Shown one piece after another: positions 1-11,408 of a DNA stretch of 64,000 bases. The DNA lies in contig ONZQ02000011.1 of NCBI GenBank assembly GCA_900312665.1, forward strand, positions 830,459-894,458, read 5' to 3'. The translations under genes and the position numbers were made by a program. The stretch's first letter is position 1; each line of letters opens with the position of its first letter. The notes beneath the pieces are model-generated. The model saw only the letters and a program-made list of their open reading frames with translations, was not told where the DNA came from and ran no database searches. This DNA is from Cephalotrichum gorgonifer. Its lineage: Eukaryota > Ascomycota > Sordariomycetes > Microascales > Microascaceae.

Positions 1-1
1 C

Positions 2-172
2 ACTGTTGTCTGCAAGCCAAGCGAGCATCCATACACCTCGGATGATTATCTGCCGAGTGTGATGACTTGCGTGAACTACCTCAAATTACCCGACTACACC
101 AGTGTCGAGATCATGCAGAAGCAGCTGTTCATGGCAATGAGGGAAGGCCAGGGTGCATTCCATCTCTCCTAA
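2..172 (+). CDS. UFD4/TRIP12-type HECT E3 ubiquitin ligase, C-terminal end only
   Basis: Only the last 56 codons are in the window; the gene enters from the left edge. The frame starting at base 2 reads through a HECT-domain C-terminal tail with the motifs CKPSEHPYTSDDYLPSVMTC, VNYLKLPDY and EGQGAFHLS before TAA at 170-172. In HECT ligases the VMTC cysteine is normally preceded by the ATP-independent thioester Cys region, and the S-x-D-x-LPSVMTCVNYLKLP pattern is typical of the UFD4/TRIP12 branch, which ubiquitylates N-terminal ubiquitin-fusion and N-degron substrates. The family identity is from memory of the motif, the rest of the protein is not visible. It converges with the complex I subunit gene downstream. 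Confidence 0.85.
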   Translation, partial: TVVCKPSEHPYTSDDYLPSVMTCVNYLKLPDYTSVEIMQKQLFMAMREGQGAFHLS

Positions 173-991
173 AGCTCAGTTGGGCGCATGCACAGCGGGC
201 GGACCCACGTTTTGTTTTTTATCATGTATAGGCTTTTCATTTCACGAATCTTGAGTTTCTATGCGGCTTACGATTCATACCGCGGACCAAGCACGAAAAC
301 GAAGGGGATATCACAGTACAGGGGGCTTGCATTCACGGGACATGGAATTGGTCAGGCGCAAGAAAGGGTCCATCCTGTTCTCCATCATCATGTAATCATT
401 TTTTTCTTCTTTCTCCCCACATCGTCCTTGCCATCCCAATGTAGCGATGGCTCTTGGAAGGCCCAGCGAAGGTTTTGTTTCCGAATCAGCGGCGGTTGGC
501 TTTTGGGCGGGCAGCGATAGTATTCGGAACAGATGGGACATACTCGGACAACCCGTGGTAAGGTCCCTATTCAGCCCACGCGCTCATATGGGTACCAGAT
601 GTAATCCCAGTGGCTGGAAGGGGGGGAAATCACATCATTAGATCGTTTGTTAGAATGGGCCCACCATAAATGAGAATTTCGTTATTATTATGCTCTCCCT
701 GGTAATACTCTACTCGCTTCTGGGGTGTAGTTGGAGGGAATGGATGGGGTGGACTTCAGCTTCCATGACGTAGGATAACATCAGGGGGAGGAGACTAGGC
801 AGTCGACGTTATATGGTCTATAAAGCCACCGATGGCTTCACTGCACGAGATGTGGGGGAGTCGTGGCATGGCGAGTACAAACAACCTAGTTCAAAAGTGG
901 GTGGTCACGCGGATGAGACGGCATGTCTAACAATATCTTATATACACCCTCTCTATCTCCCCTCCCCGAGGAATCAACTCTTAGGACTGAT
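173..991. other. Convergent 3' intergenic region
   Basis: This 819 nt stretch lies between the stop of the HECT ligase gene (+) and the stop of the complex I subunit gene (-), so it should hold both 3' UTRs and their polyadenylation sites. Short open frames on both strands have no family resemblance. I see no gene or RNA. Confidence 0.6.
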
Positions 992-1953
992 CTATTTCTT
1001 AGCCTCCTCCTTCGGCTCCTCGGGCTTCGGCGTGGGAAGCTTGAAGGTGTCGGGCGTCCTGTCAATACCGCTACCAACAGGCTCCCATGCGGTCGACCCG
1101 CCCTCGAAGTTCCTGAAGGCCTGGGTGAGCTCCAGGGGCTCCGTGACGATCCGCTTCTTCTCCTCGTCATATCGGACCTCGGTATAGCCCGTGAGGGGGA
1201 AGTCCTTCCTGAGGGGGTGGCCCTCGAAGCCGTAGTCGGTCATGATGCGGCGGAGATCCGGGTGGTTGACGAAGAAGACACCGAAGAGGTCATAGACCTC
1301 ACGCTCGAACCAGTTAGCGCCCTCGTAGAGGGGCACAAGGGACTCGACGGGGCTCGCCTCGTCGGCGTAGGTCTTTACTCGTATGCGCGAGTTATGGCGG
1401 ACGGACAGGAGGTTGTAGACGATTTCGAAACGATTGTCGCGGGTGGGGTAGTCGGCGGCCGTGATGGTGCTGATCTGGGTGAACTCCGCGGCAGTGTTAT
1501 CTGGGGGCATGGTTGGTTACTCAATTCGATTCCCGTATATCTCGTGAAGCTTGGATCTCGGTGGTAGGGGCATAGTGGCTTACACTTGAGGAAGGAGAAC
1601 ACAGGTATAACGCCGGAAGGAGAGATGTAGATTGTGAGCTCATCCTTCCAGACCGAGAACTGCTGGACGTACTTGGGCAGGCAGCCCATCAACCAGGTCC
1701 CGTACTTGTGCATGGCATCGGCCTTGGAGGCGTACTTGTCGCTCGGGTTGACGATGGGGGCCTTGAGGTTGCCATAGTCCACGGGCGGTCGCGGAGCCTG
1801 CCTCATGTTCGGGGCATCCCGCGGCATGGCAACATGCTTCGTTGCCGAGCCGGAGATGCGGCGGATCGCCGGACCACTGGTGGCCTGGGGCGACGTCTTC
1901 GCCGGCTGCAGCGCCGACGCCAGAGCTCTACTTCTGCAGACCCGGCTGGCCAT
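992..1953 (-). CDS. NADH:ubiquinone oxidoreductase 30 kDa subunit (NDUFS3/NuoC type), mitochondrial
   Basis: Two exons: 1584-1953 and 992-1500, joined over an 83 nt intron (1501-1583, donor GTAAGC, acceptor CAG). The junction restores a Tyr codon and gives 292 aa. The start at 1953 opens with MASRVCRSRALASAL, an Arg/Ser/Ala-rich mitochondrial presequence; the upstream in-frame extension has no ATG support from conservation. The body carries the respiratory-chain 30 kDa signature FEREVYDLFGVFF (about residues 188-200), followed by HPDLRRIMTDYGFEGHPLRK. The protein is a peripheral-arm subunit of complex I near the N2 iron-sulfur cluster and quinone site. The C-terminus is Lys/Glu/Pro-rich. It is divergent from NOT4 with 548 nt between starts. 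Confidence 0.95.
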
Positions 1954-2501
1954 TGTGAGGATCGGATGTCGTGCGCGGGCCAATCGGTTGTGGGGGGACA
2001 ATGGGAGGAGGCTCTTTCGCGTCGTCTGCAATTGAGGTCGAATAATTCTGGATCGGTTGAGTGGATTGATGATGTCTGGCCGGGCCAAGCTCATTTACAA
2101 TTTGCGTTACCGTATTGGCCAGGGTGAGTGGGGCGTGCCAGAGCGTTAAGGTGGTACGTTTTATCTACAAGGAGAAGCTATGGTGAATACAGGTACCACC
2201 CTACTCCTTTCAGAATACCCGAGTATATCCCGGTCACGTGGAACTGTACTTCTTAGGATCCACCCACTTTCTCTTTCGGTCTTAGCCTGCCTTTCGGACC
2301 TTCCGTCTTGCCTGGCGACTGGAGGGAAAGGCTCAGTGACAGTCAAAACCTGAACCTCTGATATTCTCTTTCCAGCTCTCTCCCTACCCAACCTACAAAC
2401 CCACCCCAAACTCTCTACATACGCCTTCCTCCATCCTCCAAACCTCGTCATTCTGCGTCTCTAACCCTTATTCTACACTTCCGATAATTACCGCATTTAC
2501 C
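1954..2501. promoter_or_regulatory. Divergent promoter between complex I 30 kDa subunit and NOT4
   Basis: The 548 nt between two divergent start codons must hold both promoters and leaders. A GGTCACGTGG element sits at 2232-2241; it contains the core GTCACGTG bound by Cbf1-type bHLH factors in fungi. The NOT4-proximal 120 nt is CT-rich (many CTCTC and CCTCC runs), a common leader feature in filamentous fungi. No TATA box is clear. The binding-factor assignment is inference from the motif alone. Confidence 0.5.
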
Positions 2502-5500
2502 ATGGCGCCACAGGACACATTTATCGAGGATGACGACGATGTCTGGTAAGTCGTTTGCTGTCCACATCGAACATCGAATCTGCTCGACGACGCTGGCATC
2601 GTGAACCTCCTATCCACGCGTCTCTACAGTCGACATATTTCGGGAACTAACCTATCTCCTCTAGCCCCCTCTGCATCGAAGAGTTCGACCTCTCCGACAG
2701 GAATTTCAGGCCATGCCCGTGTGGGTACCAGGTACGACGCATCCCTCCCCCACGCGTTCGCGATACGAAACTCTCCCCTCCTTTCCGGCTTCTGACTATA
2801 ACTCGTCTCCCTCTAGGTATGCCAGTTCTGCTTCAACAACATCAAGTCGAATATGAACGGGCTGTGCCCTGCCTGCCGGCGACCCTACGACGAGAGTACG
2901 ATACAATGGAAGGTCGTGACGCCCGAAGAGTATGTAGCCCCGGGGATGTCTGATGAAGTTTGCCGGCCCCGATGTTCCATGCCATGCTAACTAGTTGGCA
3001 GGGAGGCCGAGTTCCGTGCCAATATCACGAAAAACCAGAAGAAGCGGGCTGTCGAGCAGCGGCAGAAAGAAGCCCAGAAGCGCGAAGCCGAGAAGGAGAA
3101 CCGCAAGAACCTCGTCGGGGTCCGGGTTGTCCAGAAGAACCTCGTCTACGTGACTGGGCTCACACCGACCGTGCGCGAAGACGAGCTGACGAAGACGTTA
3201 CGAAAACCCGAGTTTTTCGGTCAATACGGGAACATCCAGAAGATCTCCATCTCGAACCGAAAAGGCGGCGAGGGACAGAATCCCTCGCTAGGCATCTACG
3301 TTACCTTTGAGAAGCCGGAAGAAGCCGACCGCTGCATTAGGGCTGTCAACGGATCTCAGAACGGCGAGCGCGTTTTGCGGGCGCAGTTGGGCACGACCAA
3401 GTACTGCTCTGCCTGGCTGAAGCACGAGCAGTGCACGAATCGCGGGTGCATGTTCCTCCATGAACGCGGTGAGGAGGAGGATAGCTATACCAGGCAGGAC
3501 CTGTCTTCGATGAATAGCATACACACTCAGCGACCGGTGTCAGCTGCCAGCTCGTCACGCAGCGCTCCTCGTCAACAACAACACCCTCCTCCTGCGGCGG
3601 CGCATGCGGCGCAGGCGGCGCATCTCCAATCCTCTCAGCCGCCTCCCTCGCCCGCCACCCAGCCCTCTGCACGCCCCGCGAGCAAGGACGGCTCAGAGGA
3701 TAATGCTGCCGATGGCTCAGCGCTTCCGGTCTCTGCTAACTGGGCTCGGAACCCGCAGCAGAGCAGGCGAGGCAGCCACGCCACAAGTGGCGCGGCACCA
3801 AGCCCGGCGATATCAGCCTCTATGCTTGCTACCACCGAAGAGGAGGCAGTTTTCGACTCGCCGGTGGCCGAACCCGCGAAGCCTGCTAAGTCTAAAGAAG
3901 CGAAATCGTCGAAGGCGCCCGAAGCCTCGAGCCAGGCGCCGAAACCCTCGACACCCAAGGGTATCCCTGAGGACGTTCTCAAGAATATCGTCAAGAAGCT
4001 CTATGCTTGGAAGCTTCCCGAGCTTACTTCCGAGATAAACCAGTCGGTCGAGTTGTATCCGCCCTTGTTCGATATTCGGGGCGGCGAGAAGCGGAGGGCG
4101 ATGAGGGAAGAGGAGGAGGCGCGGCTAGCTGGACAGCAGGAGGAGACAGTGCTCGAGGCGCTAGAGCCTTCTGAAGGTGAGCCGGAAGCCGGTGGGAGTC
4201 ACGCCCTCGGAGGCGAGCCCGAGGAGCGAGAACCCGCTGTTTTCGACCCACGCCGTGGCCTCGGCCAACCACCTATACAGCGATCAAGTGCTGATGGCAT
4301 TTTCGGACCGGCCTTGTCGCAGACTTCGGCCAACCAGGGATCGATTACAAGTCGCACAATGACACCTCAGCAGCAACAGCAGATGTTCATGAGGCCTCAA
4401 AGCGCATTCACCGACCACCTCCCACCCGGTATCTCGACTTCAGGGTCACTATCAGCCCTCATCCAACAGCAGCAACAGCAGGGGCATAGCCGCCAGACGT
4501 CGAGGTTCAGCTTCGCCAACGAGAACTCGAGTGGTGCCGCTTCCGTTCAGCTCGCCGCCAACCCTAGGATCATGGCGCAGCAGAAGGCCATGATGCCAGC
4601 CAGCTTCCCTTCGCAGCAGGGCAGCCAGTTCTACACGACGTCCGTTCCCGGGCCTCCGCCTGGCCTAAAGTCCACGGGGACGCCGCCTAGCATGTTTGGT
4701 CAAGGACCCTCGTTTGGAGGGTCGCCGTTCGGGGCAGCGCCCAAGGACAGTAATGCGGATCTCTTGCAGAGCATCATCCGTGGAAGGGCCGCGGGGAGCG
4801 CCCAGGGCCATGAGGCAGCGAAGCGTGAGTACCTTAATTCTCCTTTTTCCAACCAGTACCCAACCTCCTCTACCCCCGCTCCTGCTCCGGGCCTCCTGGC
4901 GTCGCTCTACGACAATCAGCCTGGAGCATTCCAAGACTTTGGTTCGAAGCAGAAGAAGAAGGGGAAGAAGCACAGGCATGCTAACACTTCCTCCTCTGGG
5001 GGGAGTGGCTTAGTCGATCTTGCGGACCCGAGTATCCTGCAGGCACGAATGCAGCACCAGTCGCAGAGCAACGCCGGGGTCGGCCAGGGACCGTTTGGGG
5101 GTCAGAGTCAAGGTGGGTACAACCCCAGCATGATGTATAATTCGAGCTATACCCGATGGTAAAGTCGTCTTTTATATCGGGACTGTTGCACGGAAGGGTG
5201 GAGGGGGTGGTGGTGTATAGGATACCGGGATTTGCGTTGCTTCACCTTTCCTTTTTTTTTCCCTTTTCTTGCCTTTTCTCGTTCTTATCATGTATTATGA
5301 GGGCGTCGGAGGAGTTTTGTTTCCCTACAGCCAGGGCGGCAGGCGGGATTCGTTCATCTTTATTTTTATGGGTTGATGCCGAAGAGCGCAACAAAACGGC
5401 ATCATGCGAGTCTTTTTCTCTGCTATCAAGCATGTGGAGCTTTCAATGCTTCACGAAGGGGTTGCATTTGGGCGTCAACATTTGTCGTTTACTCTTCATT

Positions 5501-8428
5501 CCGTCTGCTCCCAGAGCAAAGTCGAAGCTGGGATGGCGCCGGGGGGGGGGGGTAGTGTCTTCGAACAACCAACACCATTCTACCCGGCGTGTTGCTTTTT
5601 CCGGCTTTCACGGGGGTTTCACTCAAGGAGGGTTCGGGATCACGTCAGGCAAGCCATCATCGTCTTCCGAAAGCCTCCATGTACGTTAACTTGGCCCACG
5701 GCATACACGCCTGGGCTAGATTGGAAGCAGCGTTACGGATCCAATATACTACGATCCTCGTTTTATCTCCATTCTTGTCGTCAATCTCCATCATACCATC
5801 TGGCCTCTGCAGAAGACGATGATGGGAAAAAGCTGTGATCCAAAGAACCAAATCATGTATCCTATATATAAGGCCCCACAGCCCGAGTCCCGCCTGCAGG
5901 AACGAAGCGATGCCCCCTCGGTCGATTTTTGTATATAATTGCGTGCTGGTGTTTTGTTTTGTCGCATCGTTGATATTTCCACGGGGGGAAGGAAGAGAAT
6001 GCGTTGTGCTGACTTGCATCTTTTAGATGACGATTTGCCTTCGCTTGACGACGCGACAACCTCTGTCGATGCTTTGGTGGCGGACGACGAACCTAGGTTG
6101 AGCAGGCAGCCGACGCCTTCGACCCATCAGCCCCCCTTTCAACCGTTCGGTCCGCCGTCTCTCCATCAGGGTGTACCTCCCGCGCCTGGTCTCCCTGTTG
6201 CCGGGTTCGCTGGGACGCCCAGCGGTCCTCCTCCTGGACTAGGCTTCGCGCCCGGGACCCCCAGGGGCATGTCTCCACTCTACCCTGTCCACTCTATTCC
6301 TTCGAGGGCTTCAACACCGGCGGCTGCTGGTGGTTCACTTCGGGCACATACCCCGAGCCAGGCTCCCCGGACTGCTACGCCTATTGGGTCAAGGCAGGAA
6401 GGCACGAAGAAATCCACACCGCCAGGCATCGAAGTGAAGCAAAGCGCTCGGATTCTGGCTGGAGATAGCAGCCTACCCAAGGATGTGTCCTCCCATGCAA
6501 CACCAGGCAAGGCTCAACGTGTTCTCCAGGACGAAGATTTCCCGGCCTTAAGCGCACCAAAGCCTGGCACCGCGAGCAAGCCAGCAGTAGAATCTGCGCC
6601 TACTCCGGTACGCACACCCAAGCCGATCACGGCGACGCCCAGGAAGCCACAGCCTGAGCGGGCAGCTACCCCTTCGAAGCCGGAGGCGGAGAAGCGTGCG
6701 GATAAGCGGCCCGCCGCGCCCGTGCTTAACATTGCCGCCGCCATAAAAACCGCCCAGGCAAAGCAGATAGACGTAACGCCCGTCGACAAGATGACATCGG
6801 ATACGATGGCGTCTGCTTCTTCTTCGGCGGCCGCGACTCCCATCACCGCATCCGCCATGGCCGCTAGACCGGGTACCCCCGCGTCCACCTCGACGTCGAC
6901 CACGCCCCGAGGCATCCACAAGACGCTGAGGCTCGTCCCGACGCCCAAGACGGAAGTGGCGCCCAGTCTCTCCCAGGTCAGCCACTCCCTGGCAGGTATC
7001 ACGGCGGCGAGGATCGCGCGTCCCGGAACGCCGACCAGCGAGGTAATTAGTGACAGTGCGTCGATTGTGTCGGCGTCCATCGCCACCTCGCGCGCGAGCT
7101 CGCCCCCGCCCTCCTCGAAGATCGTCGGGTCCGCGGCTATCCGAACCACCACGAAGAGCCAGCAGCGCAAGCAGCGCAAGGAGGTGTCGAAGGTGATTAC
7201 GGAGTCGCTCGTCGAGCCGGCGAAGGAAGAGGAGCATGCACCTGTTGAGGGTCGCAAGAAGAAGCAGAAGAAGGAGAAGAAGGAGAAGAAGAAGAGGGAG
7301 CCGTCTCCCGGTCCTAGCGCAAAGGATGCGCCCGGCACTAGCAGTGCTAGCAAGAAGGACACGCCCAGTGCCAGCGCCAAGAACGTTTCGGAAAAGGCAG
7401 AGGCGGAGCCGGAAGCGAACGCATCTCCCGTTAAGAAAGGGAAGGAAGGCAAGAACAAGGGTAAAGGGAAGGGAAAGGTTAGGGAGGTCCCTCCCACGCC
7501 GTCCCCCCCGACCCCCGAGCCCCCTGCGGCGCCCGTCCGTCCCGAGCCCGAGAAGCCGTTCGAGAAGCCGGAGCCGACGCCGGAATCCATCCTCCGTGAG
7601 CTCATCCGTGACGGTCTGGATCCGGAGCAGACGGCGCTGTTGAAGCCCATCGCGAACTATCTCTCCCGCACGGCCGACGCCTACCAGGCCAACAAGACGA
7701 CCAAGCTCCGGCATATGAAGGACCTGGGCATCCTCCTCCAGAAGCCCCTCACCAGCCACGAGGAGGACATGCTGCGGGCGGGGACGCCGATCCGAAGGGT
7801 AGAGGGCGGGCAGCGCGTGCTGGTCACGAGGTACGGCGACGTCCTGCGGAACCTGAGCGAGGAGGAGGAGGAGAGGTACCTCGTGCTCCAGGAGCGGGTC
7901 GCGAAGCACGCGAGCGACCCCGCGGCGTTCAAGAGCGACAGGCACCGGGGGCCCGCGGGCGACTTCTCGATAGTGGAGGGGAGGATGGTCGTCAACGGGC
8001 CCCCCGCCTTCTTCCCGCAGGGCGAGGACGACCTGCCGGAGTCGTACTCGGCTAAGATACGGAGGGAGGAGACACTGGACTTCATGAGCCAGTTCTATGT
8101 GCCCGGCATGAGGCTGGGGAACCGCACGCTGCTGGGGGAGGAGTGGCTGGAGGAGGTGGAGGACAAGGCGACGGTGGAGATCATGCACGGCCTCAAGGCC
8201 ATGTTCCACTCGCAGAGGCACCGCGAGAAGGGGGACGGCACCAAGGTGGTGGGCAGCGACTCGCTGCCGCGGTTCCTGGGGAACGAGGGGCGGGCGCCCA
8301 TCAGGCCGCTGTCGCTGGGCTTCGAGGAGCTGGAGAGGGGCGTGGGGAACGCGAGGAAGGAGGCGGAGAGGTACGAGAAGGTCTTGGGGGCCGTGATTAA
8401 GAGGAATCGAAGGCTTCTAATGGGTTAA
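2502..8428 (+). CDS. CCR4-NOT complex subunit NOT4, RING/RRM E3 ubiquitin ligase
   Basis: Proposed exons 2502-2545, 2665-2731, 2817-2929, 3002-5112 and 6027-8428, keeping frame to 1578 aa. Residues 15-57 are a C4C4 RING (Cys 15, 18, 32, 34, 39, 42, 54, 57) with PLCIEEFDLSDRNF typical of NOT4. A coiled basic linker (about 75-117) precedes an RRM (about 118-205), then a CCCH finger (C210, C219, C224, H228). The rest is Ser/Pro/Gln-rich, with KKKGKKHRH near the exon 4 end. The last exon has a Lys-rich block (around base 7255-7295) and a conserved-looking tail with GDFSIVEGRMVVNGPPAFFP and QGEDDLPESY. NOT4 monoubiquitylates stalled-ribosome and proteasome-linked targets. The last intron is 914 nt and its donor (GTGGGT at 5113) is weak. 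Reading on instead gives a stop at 5160-5162 after YTRW, so a short isoform or two genes is possible. Confidence 0.88.
5863..5872 (+). promoter_or_regulatory. TATA-like element inside the last NOT4 intron
   Basis: TATATATAAG lies about 130 nt upstream of an ATG at 5999-6001 that is in frame with the last NOT4 exon. It could drive a separate transcript of the C-terminal half, or be chance AT-rich intron sequence. No transcript evidence is available here. Confidence 0.25.
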
Positions 8429-8903
8429 GAAGGGGGGGAGGGGAAAAGAGGGAGTGGGAGGTGGGAGGCGCGGAATGAACAACCTTGAGAGGGTGAACAT
8501 TCTGGACTACGGGTTTCAAAAAAACTAAGCAAGGGCAAGGTGAAACCGGACTTGTCCAAAACGCAGAGTTGTCTATTGTATTGTATTTTATGGGACAAGG
8601 AACACGGGGCTTTGCATCATGGTCATCATAGCGCGCGTGGGGGGGGTATATGCATTTACTTGTACGAGTACAATGAAGCGCCGGCGGCACCGGCTTCTCT
8701 TTTCTTCCACGCTAACGCACACTACATACGTAAAGCAACATGGCACATGTGTGGGGGAGCTTGAGAAACGGTGCATCTGACGTGAATAAGCAATTACGTT
8801 GAACATTGAGATTGGGCCTCGGCTCTTGGTCCTTCGACCGTTTTGTAGAACAGGGCAATTCGCTGGCGTAAATGCGACAATATATAGATAGGTATTAAAC
8901 GAG
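8429..8903. other. Convergent 3' intergenic region (NOT4 / K+ channel)
   Basis: The 475 nt between two convergent stops. It has G-rich runs near 8430-8470 and a GTACGAGTAC repeat-like word near 8660, nothing that looks like a gene. Confidence 0.6.
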
Positions 8904-11265
8904 CTATTTTTCACACCCAGGGGCTTCCCCAGCCCAACGAATGCGGCCGTTCCCCTCTCCAACTACACTCTCTCCGTCACCCACTGACCCCTGCCCACCC
9001 CCCGATCTTCTAGAACGCCTCTCCCCCTCCTCTGCCGCAACAGCCTCGAGCTCGCTTCGTAGCCGCGCTGTCAGGCGCTCCAGTATCCACTCACTCTCGG
9101 AGCCGTCCATGAGCGGGCTCAGGGGGCCCACCCAGCTCCACCTGTCGCCCTCCTCCGACTCCTCTTCTACGTTGTCGTATGCTGGTTTCCGCTTCAATAA
9201 TGCCTTGAGTTTCCTTATGCGCGCTCGGAGGGCGTGGGTGTGGGAGTGGGAGTCAGAGTGACAGTCAGAATGATCGTCCCAGTGAGAGTGGCTGTCCAAC
9301 TGCAGCTGTGAGCGAGCGAGGGAGGGGGCAGCGGACTTAAGGCGAGCCATCCGGTGCGTCTGGGGCGAGCGCTCGTCCTCGCCCACCAGGCGCAGATAGT
9401 ACGCCCACTCGGCGAAGGAATACTTCTTCCTCGGCGTCTCCTTCACGTCCTTAGAGATGGTCGAGATGGCCGAGATCAGGAGGTAGTGGTACTCCGCGGG
9501 CGAGGACGGGTTCGGCAGCCGGATATTCGGGCCCGCGTTCTCCTCGCCCCGGGAGTCTCCGGCGACGGAAGAAGAAGACTCGAGGTCCTCGGCGGAGAAG
9601 GTCTGCGGGAACAGTAGTCCGCAGGAGAGCCTATGCAGCGCGAAGCGGGCGTCCGTCCCGAAGCCGTGCTCGCCGGGAAGAATGGTGATGTTTCCCAGCT
9701 GGATTGTCATGTCCGATATGAACTTCACGATGGTGTCGCCGGCGTTCGATATGAGGACCGTCATGGTGGGCAAGGCGAGCAGGGCCCAGAAGACAAAGAA
9801 GCTGCGGGCGCCGTTGCTGGTGGGGGTGATGTCGCCATAGCCGAGCGTGGTGAGGGATACGAAGGCGAAGTAGACGCCCTCGAAGTAGGACCACCCCTGG
9901 TAGGGGGCTTCGAAGCGGACGAAGATGAAGGCGCCGAGGAGCCAGAGGATGAGCCAGGGAATGGTGGAGACGAGGGTGTCGACCCAGCGGCGGCGGACGA
10001 GGGCGGCGTGCTGGATGTGGCGCATGAGGTTGAACTCGGCCTCGCGGCGCTCGATCTCTGAGGACGCTGTGGCGGCGTCCTGCCCGCCGTGGGCGAGGGC
10101 GCGGGCACGGACGCGGGCGCGGATGGGGCGGAGGATGCTGTCTCGGCCCTGCCTCGACAGGGTTTTCACGACCGTCTGGCGCCTCTTCTCGACGAGGCGG
10201 GCGTCGACGCGGCGGCTCGCGCGATCGAGGGCCAGGGTGCGTATGGAGCCTATGACTAGACCGACGCTGACAATGCCCACGAGAGCGTAGGGGATGAGGA
10301 TGGCGCGGGCGGTGGGGGTGGTGAGGACCATGTCGCCGAAGCCGATGGTGAAGAGGGTGACGACAGCCCAGTAAACGGAGTCGAGGTAGTTCCAGCCCTG
10401 GAGAGAGGAGAAGACGAGGGCGCCGAGGAGAATATACATGAGGAACATGATGGTCTGGAGCATGAGGGTGCGCTGGCTGTTGTTGAGGTGGAAGTCGAGG
10501 GGGTAGTGGCGCTGGAGGGCGCCGTAGACGGTCACGCACATGAGGGACGCGACGACGAAGTAGAGGAGGGCCGCCCACATGCCGTACCAGAAGGCCTGGG
10601 ACCAGACGTAGTCCCTTTGGGGCCGGAGCGCAAGGGGGCCGGCGGCGGTGGCGAGGAGGGCGATGAGGCAGATGGAGGAGACGTACCTTGGGGAAAGGGG
10701 GGCGGGGTTTGGTTAGAATTAGAAAAGGACGCAGGAGAGCTAAGGGGGAAGGGGAAGGTGGAGAGAAAGGGGAAGGGGAAGGGGGGTAGGATAGATACCA
10801 TCCGACTATGGTAATAGGCTGGGCGATGGAGAAGCGGACGCGCCTGGTCATGTTAAGGAGCAGGAAGGCGTTGGATAGGAGGGCCACGGCGAGTTGGATG
10901 GCGTTCACGATGATGAGCCTGTAGAGAGTCACGGTAAAGGTCAGAGCCAGAGTTCGGACCAACATCCTTTGCTCTGGCAAGGTCACGGCAGGGAAGGGGG
11001 AGCTGCATAATCACCATGGCGGGTCATGGATAAAGGCGGCCTCGTCGAGGGTCGTGCCGGGGGGCATGTGCTGTCTCCATGGCCGGACTAGGGCGCATAT
11101 GCTGAAGGCGCTCGCGACGGGGCCGAGGGTGCCGGCTATCAGGGGGAAGACCGACGAAGCGAACCACCAGCGGCTTTTCGGAGGGTTCCCCACGAGATTA
11201 GCAATGGGGGTTCCGTTCACGGGAGGGTCTGGGCATCCAAGGTTGGTGGGGGTGCGAGGGTGTGT

Positions 11266-11300
<35 letters not shown>

Positions 11301-11408
11301 GGACTGGACCTACCTAGGGTAGAGCCGGGGGTCGTAGACGTTGTTGGCCGACAGGGGATGGATCAGGGCCGGCTTCCCGACGCTGATCCCGGGTGGCGAA
11401 GGATCCAT
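8904..11408 (-). CDS. TOK-type two-pore outward-rectifier potassium channel
   Basis: Proposed exons, 5' to 3': 11314-11408, 11015-11228, 10799-10918 and 8904-10686; about 700-740 aa. There are several hydrophobic segments before pore 1, pore filters TIGFGD (pore 1) and TLGYGD (pore 2), and a long cytosolic tail. Two pore domains behind an eight-helix layout is the TOK1 architecture, an outward K+ channel of the fungal plasma membrane. Introns 10919-11014 and 10687-10798 join in frame. Exon 1 (ATG at 11408, ending in DPRLYPR) does not join in frame to the CAG acceptor at 11230-11229, so the N-terminus is unresolved. The alternative acceptor is the AAAAG before the codons for RWWFAS. The tail has a His/Ser/Asp-rich stretch at about 9237-9303 that could bind metal (inference). 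Confidence 0.9.
11261..11297. repeat. TG dinucleotide microsatellite
   Basis: A nearly pure (TG)n tract of about 37 nt, interrupted once by TA. It lies in the proposed first intron of the K+ channel gene and probably varies in length between strains. Confidence 0.95.

Noticed and set aside
4825..4856. Intron-like GTGAGT...CAG inside NOT4 exon 4
   Set aside because: Only 32 nt, too short for fungal splicing, and removal would break the frame; the sequence codes in frame.
6548..8221. Long antisense frame of 557 aa over NOT4
   Set aside because: It mirrors the codon bias of the NOT4 last exon and is Arg/Gly/Leu-rich without domains; the plus-strand frame has clear NOT4 features.
9631..10986. 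Alternate frame of 451 aa over the K+ channel
   Set aside because: It is His/Pro/Arg-rich shadow sequence; the channel frame has pore motifs and splice support.
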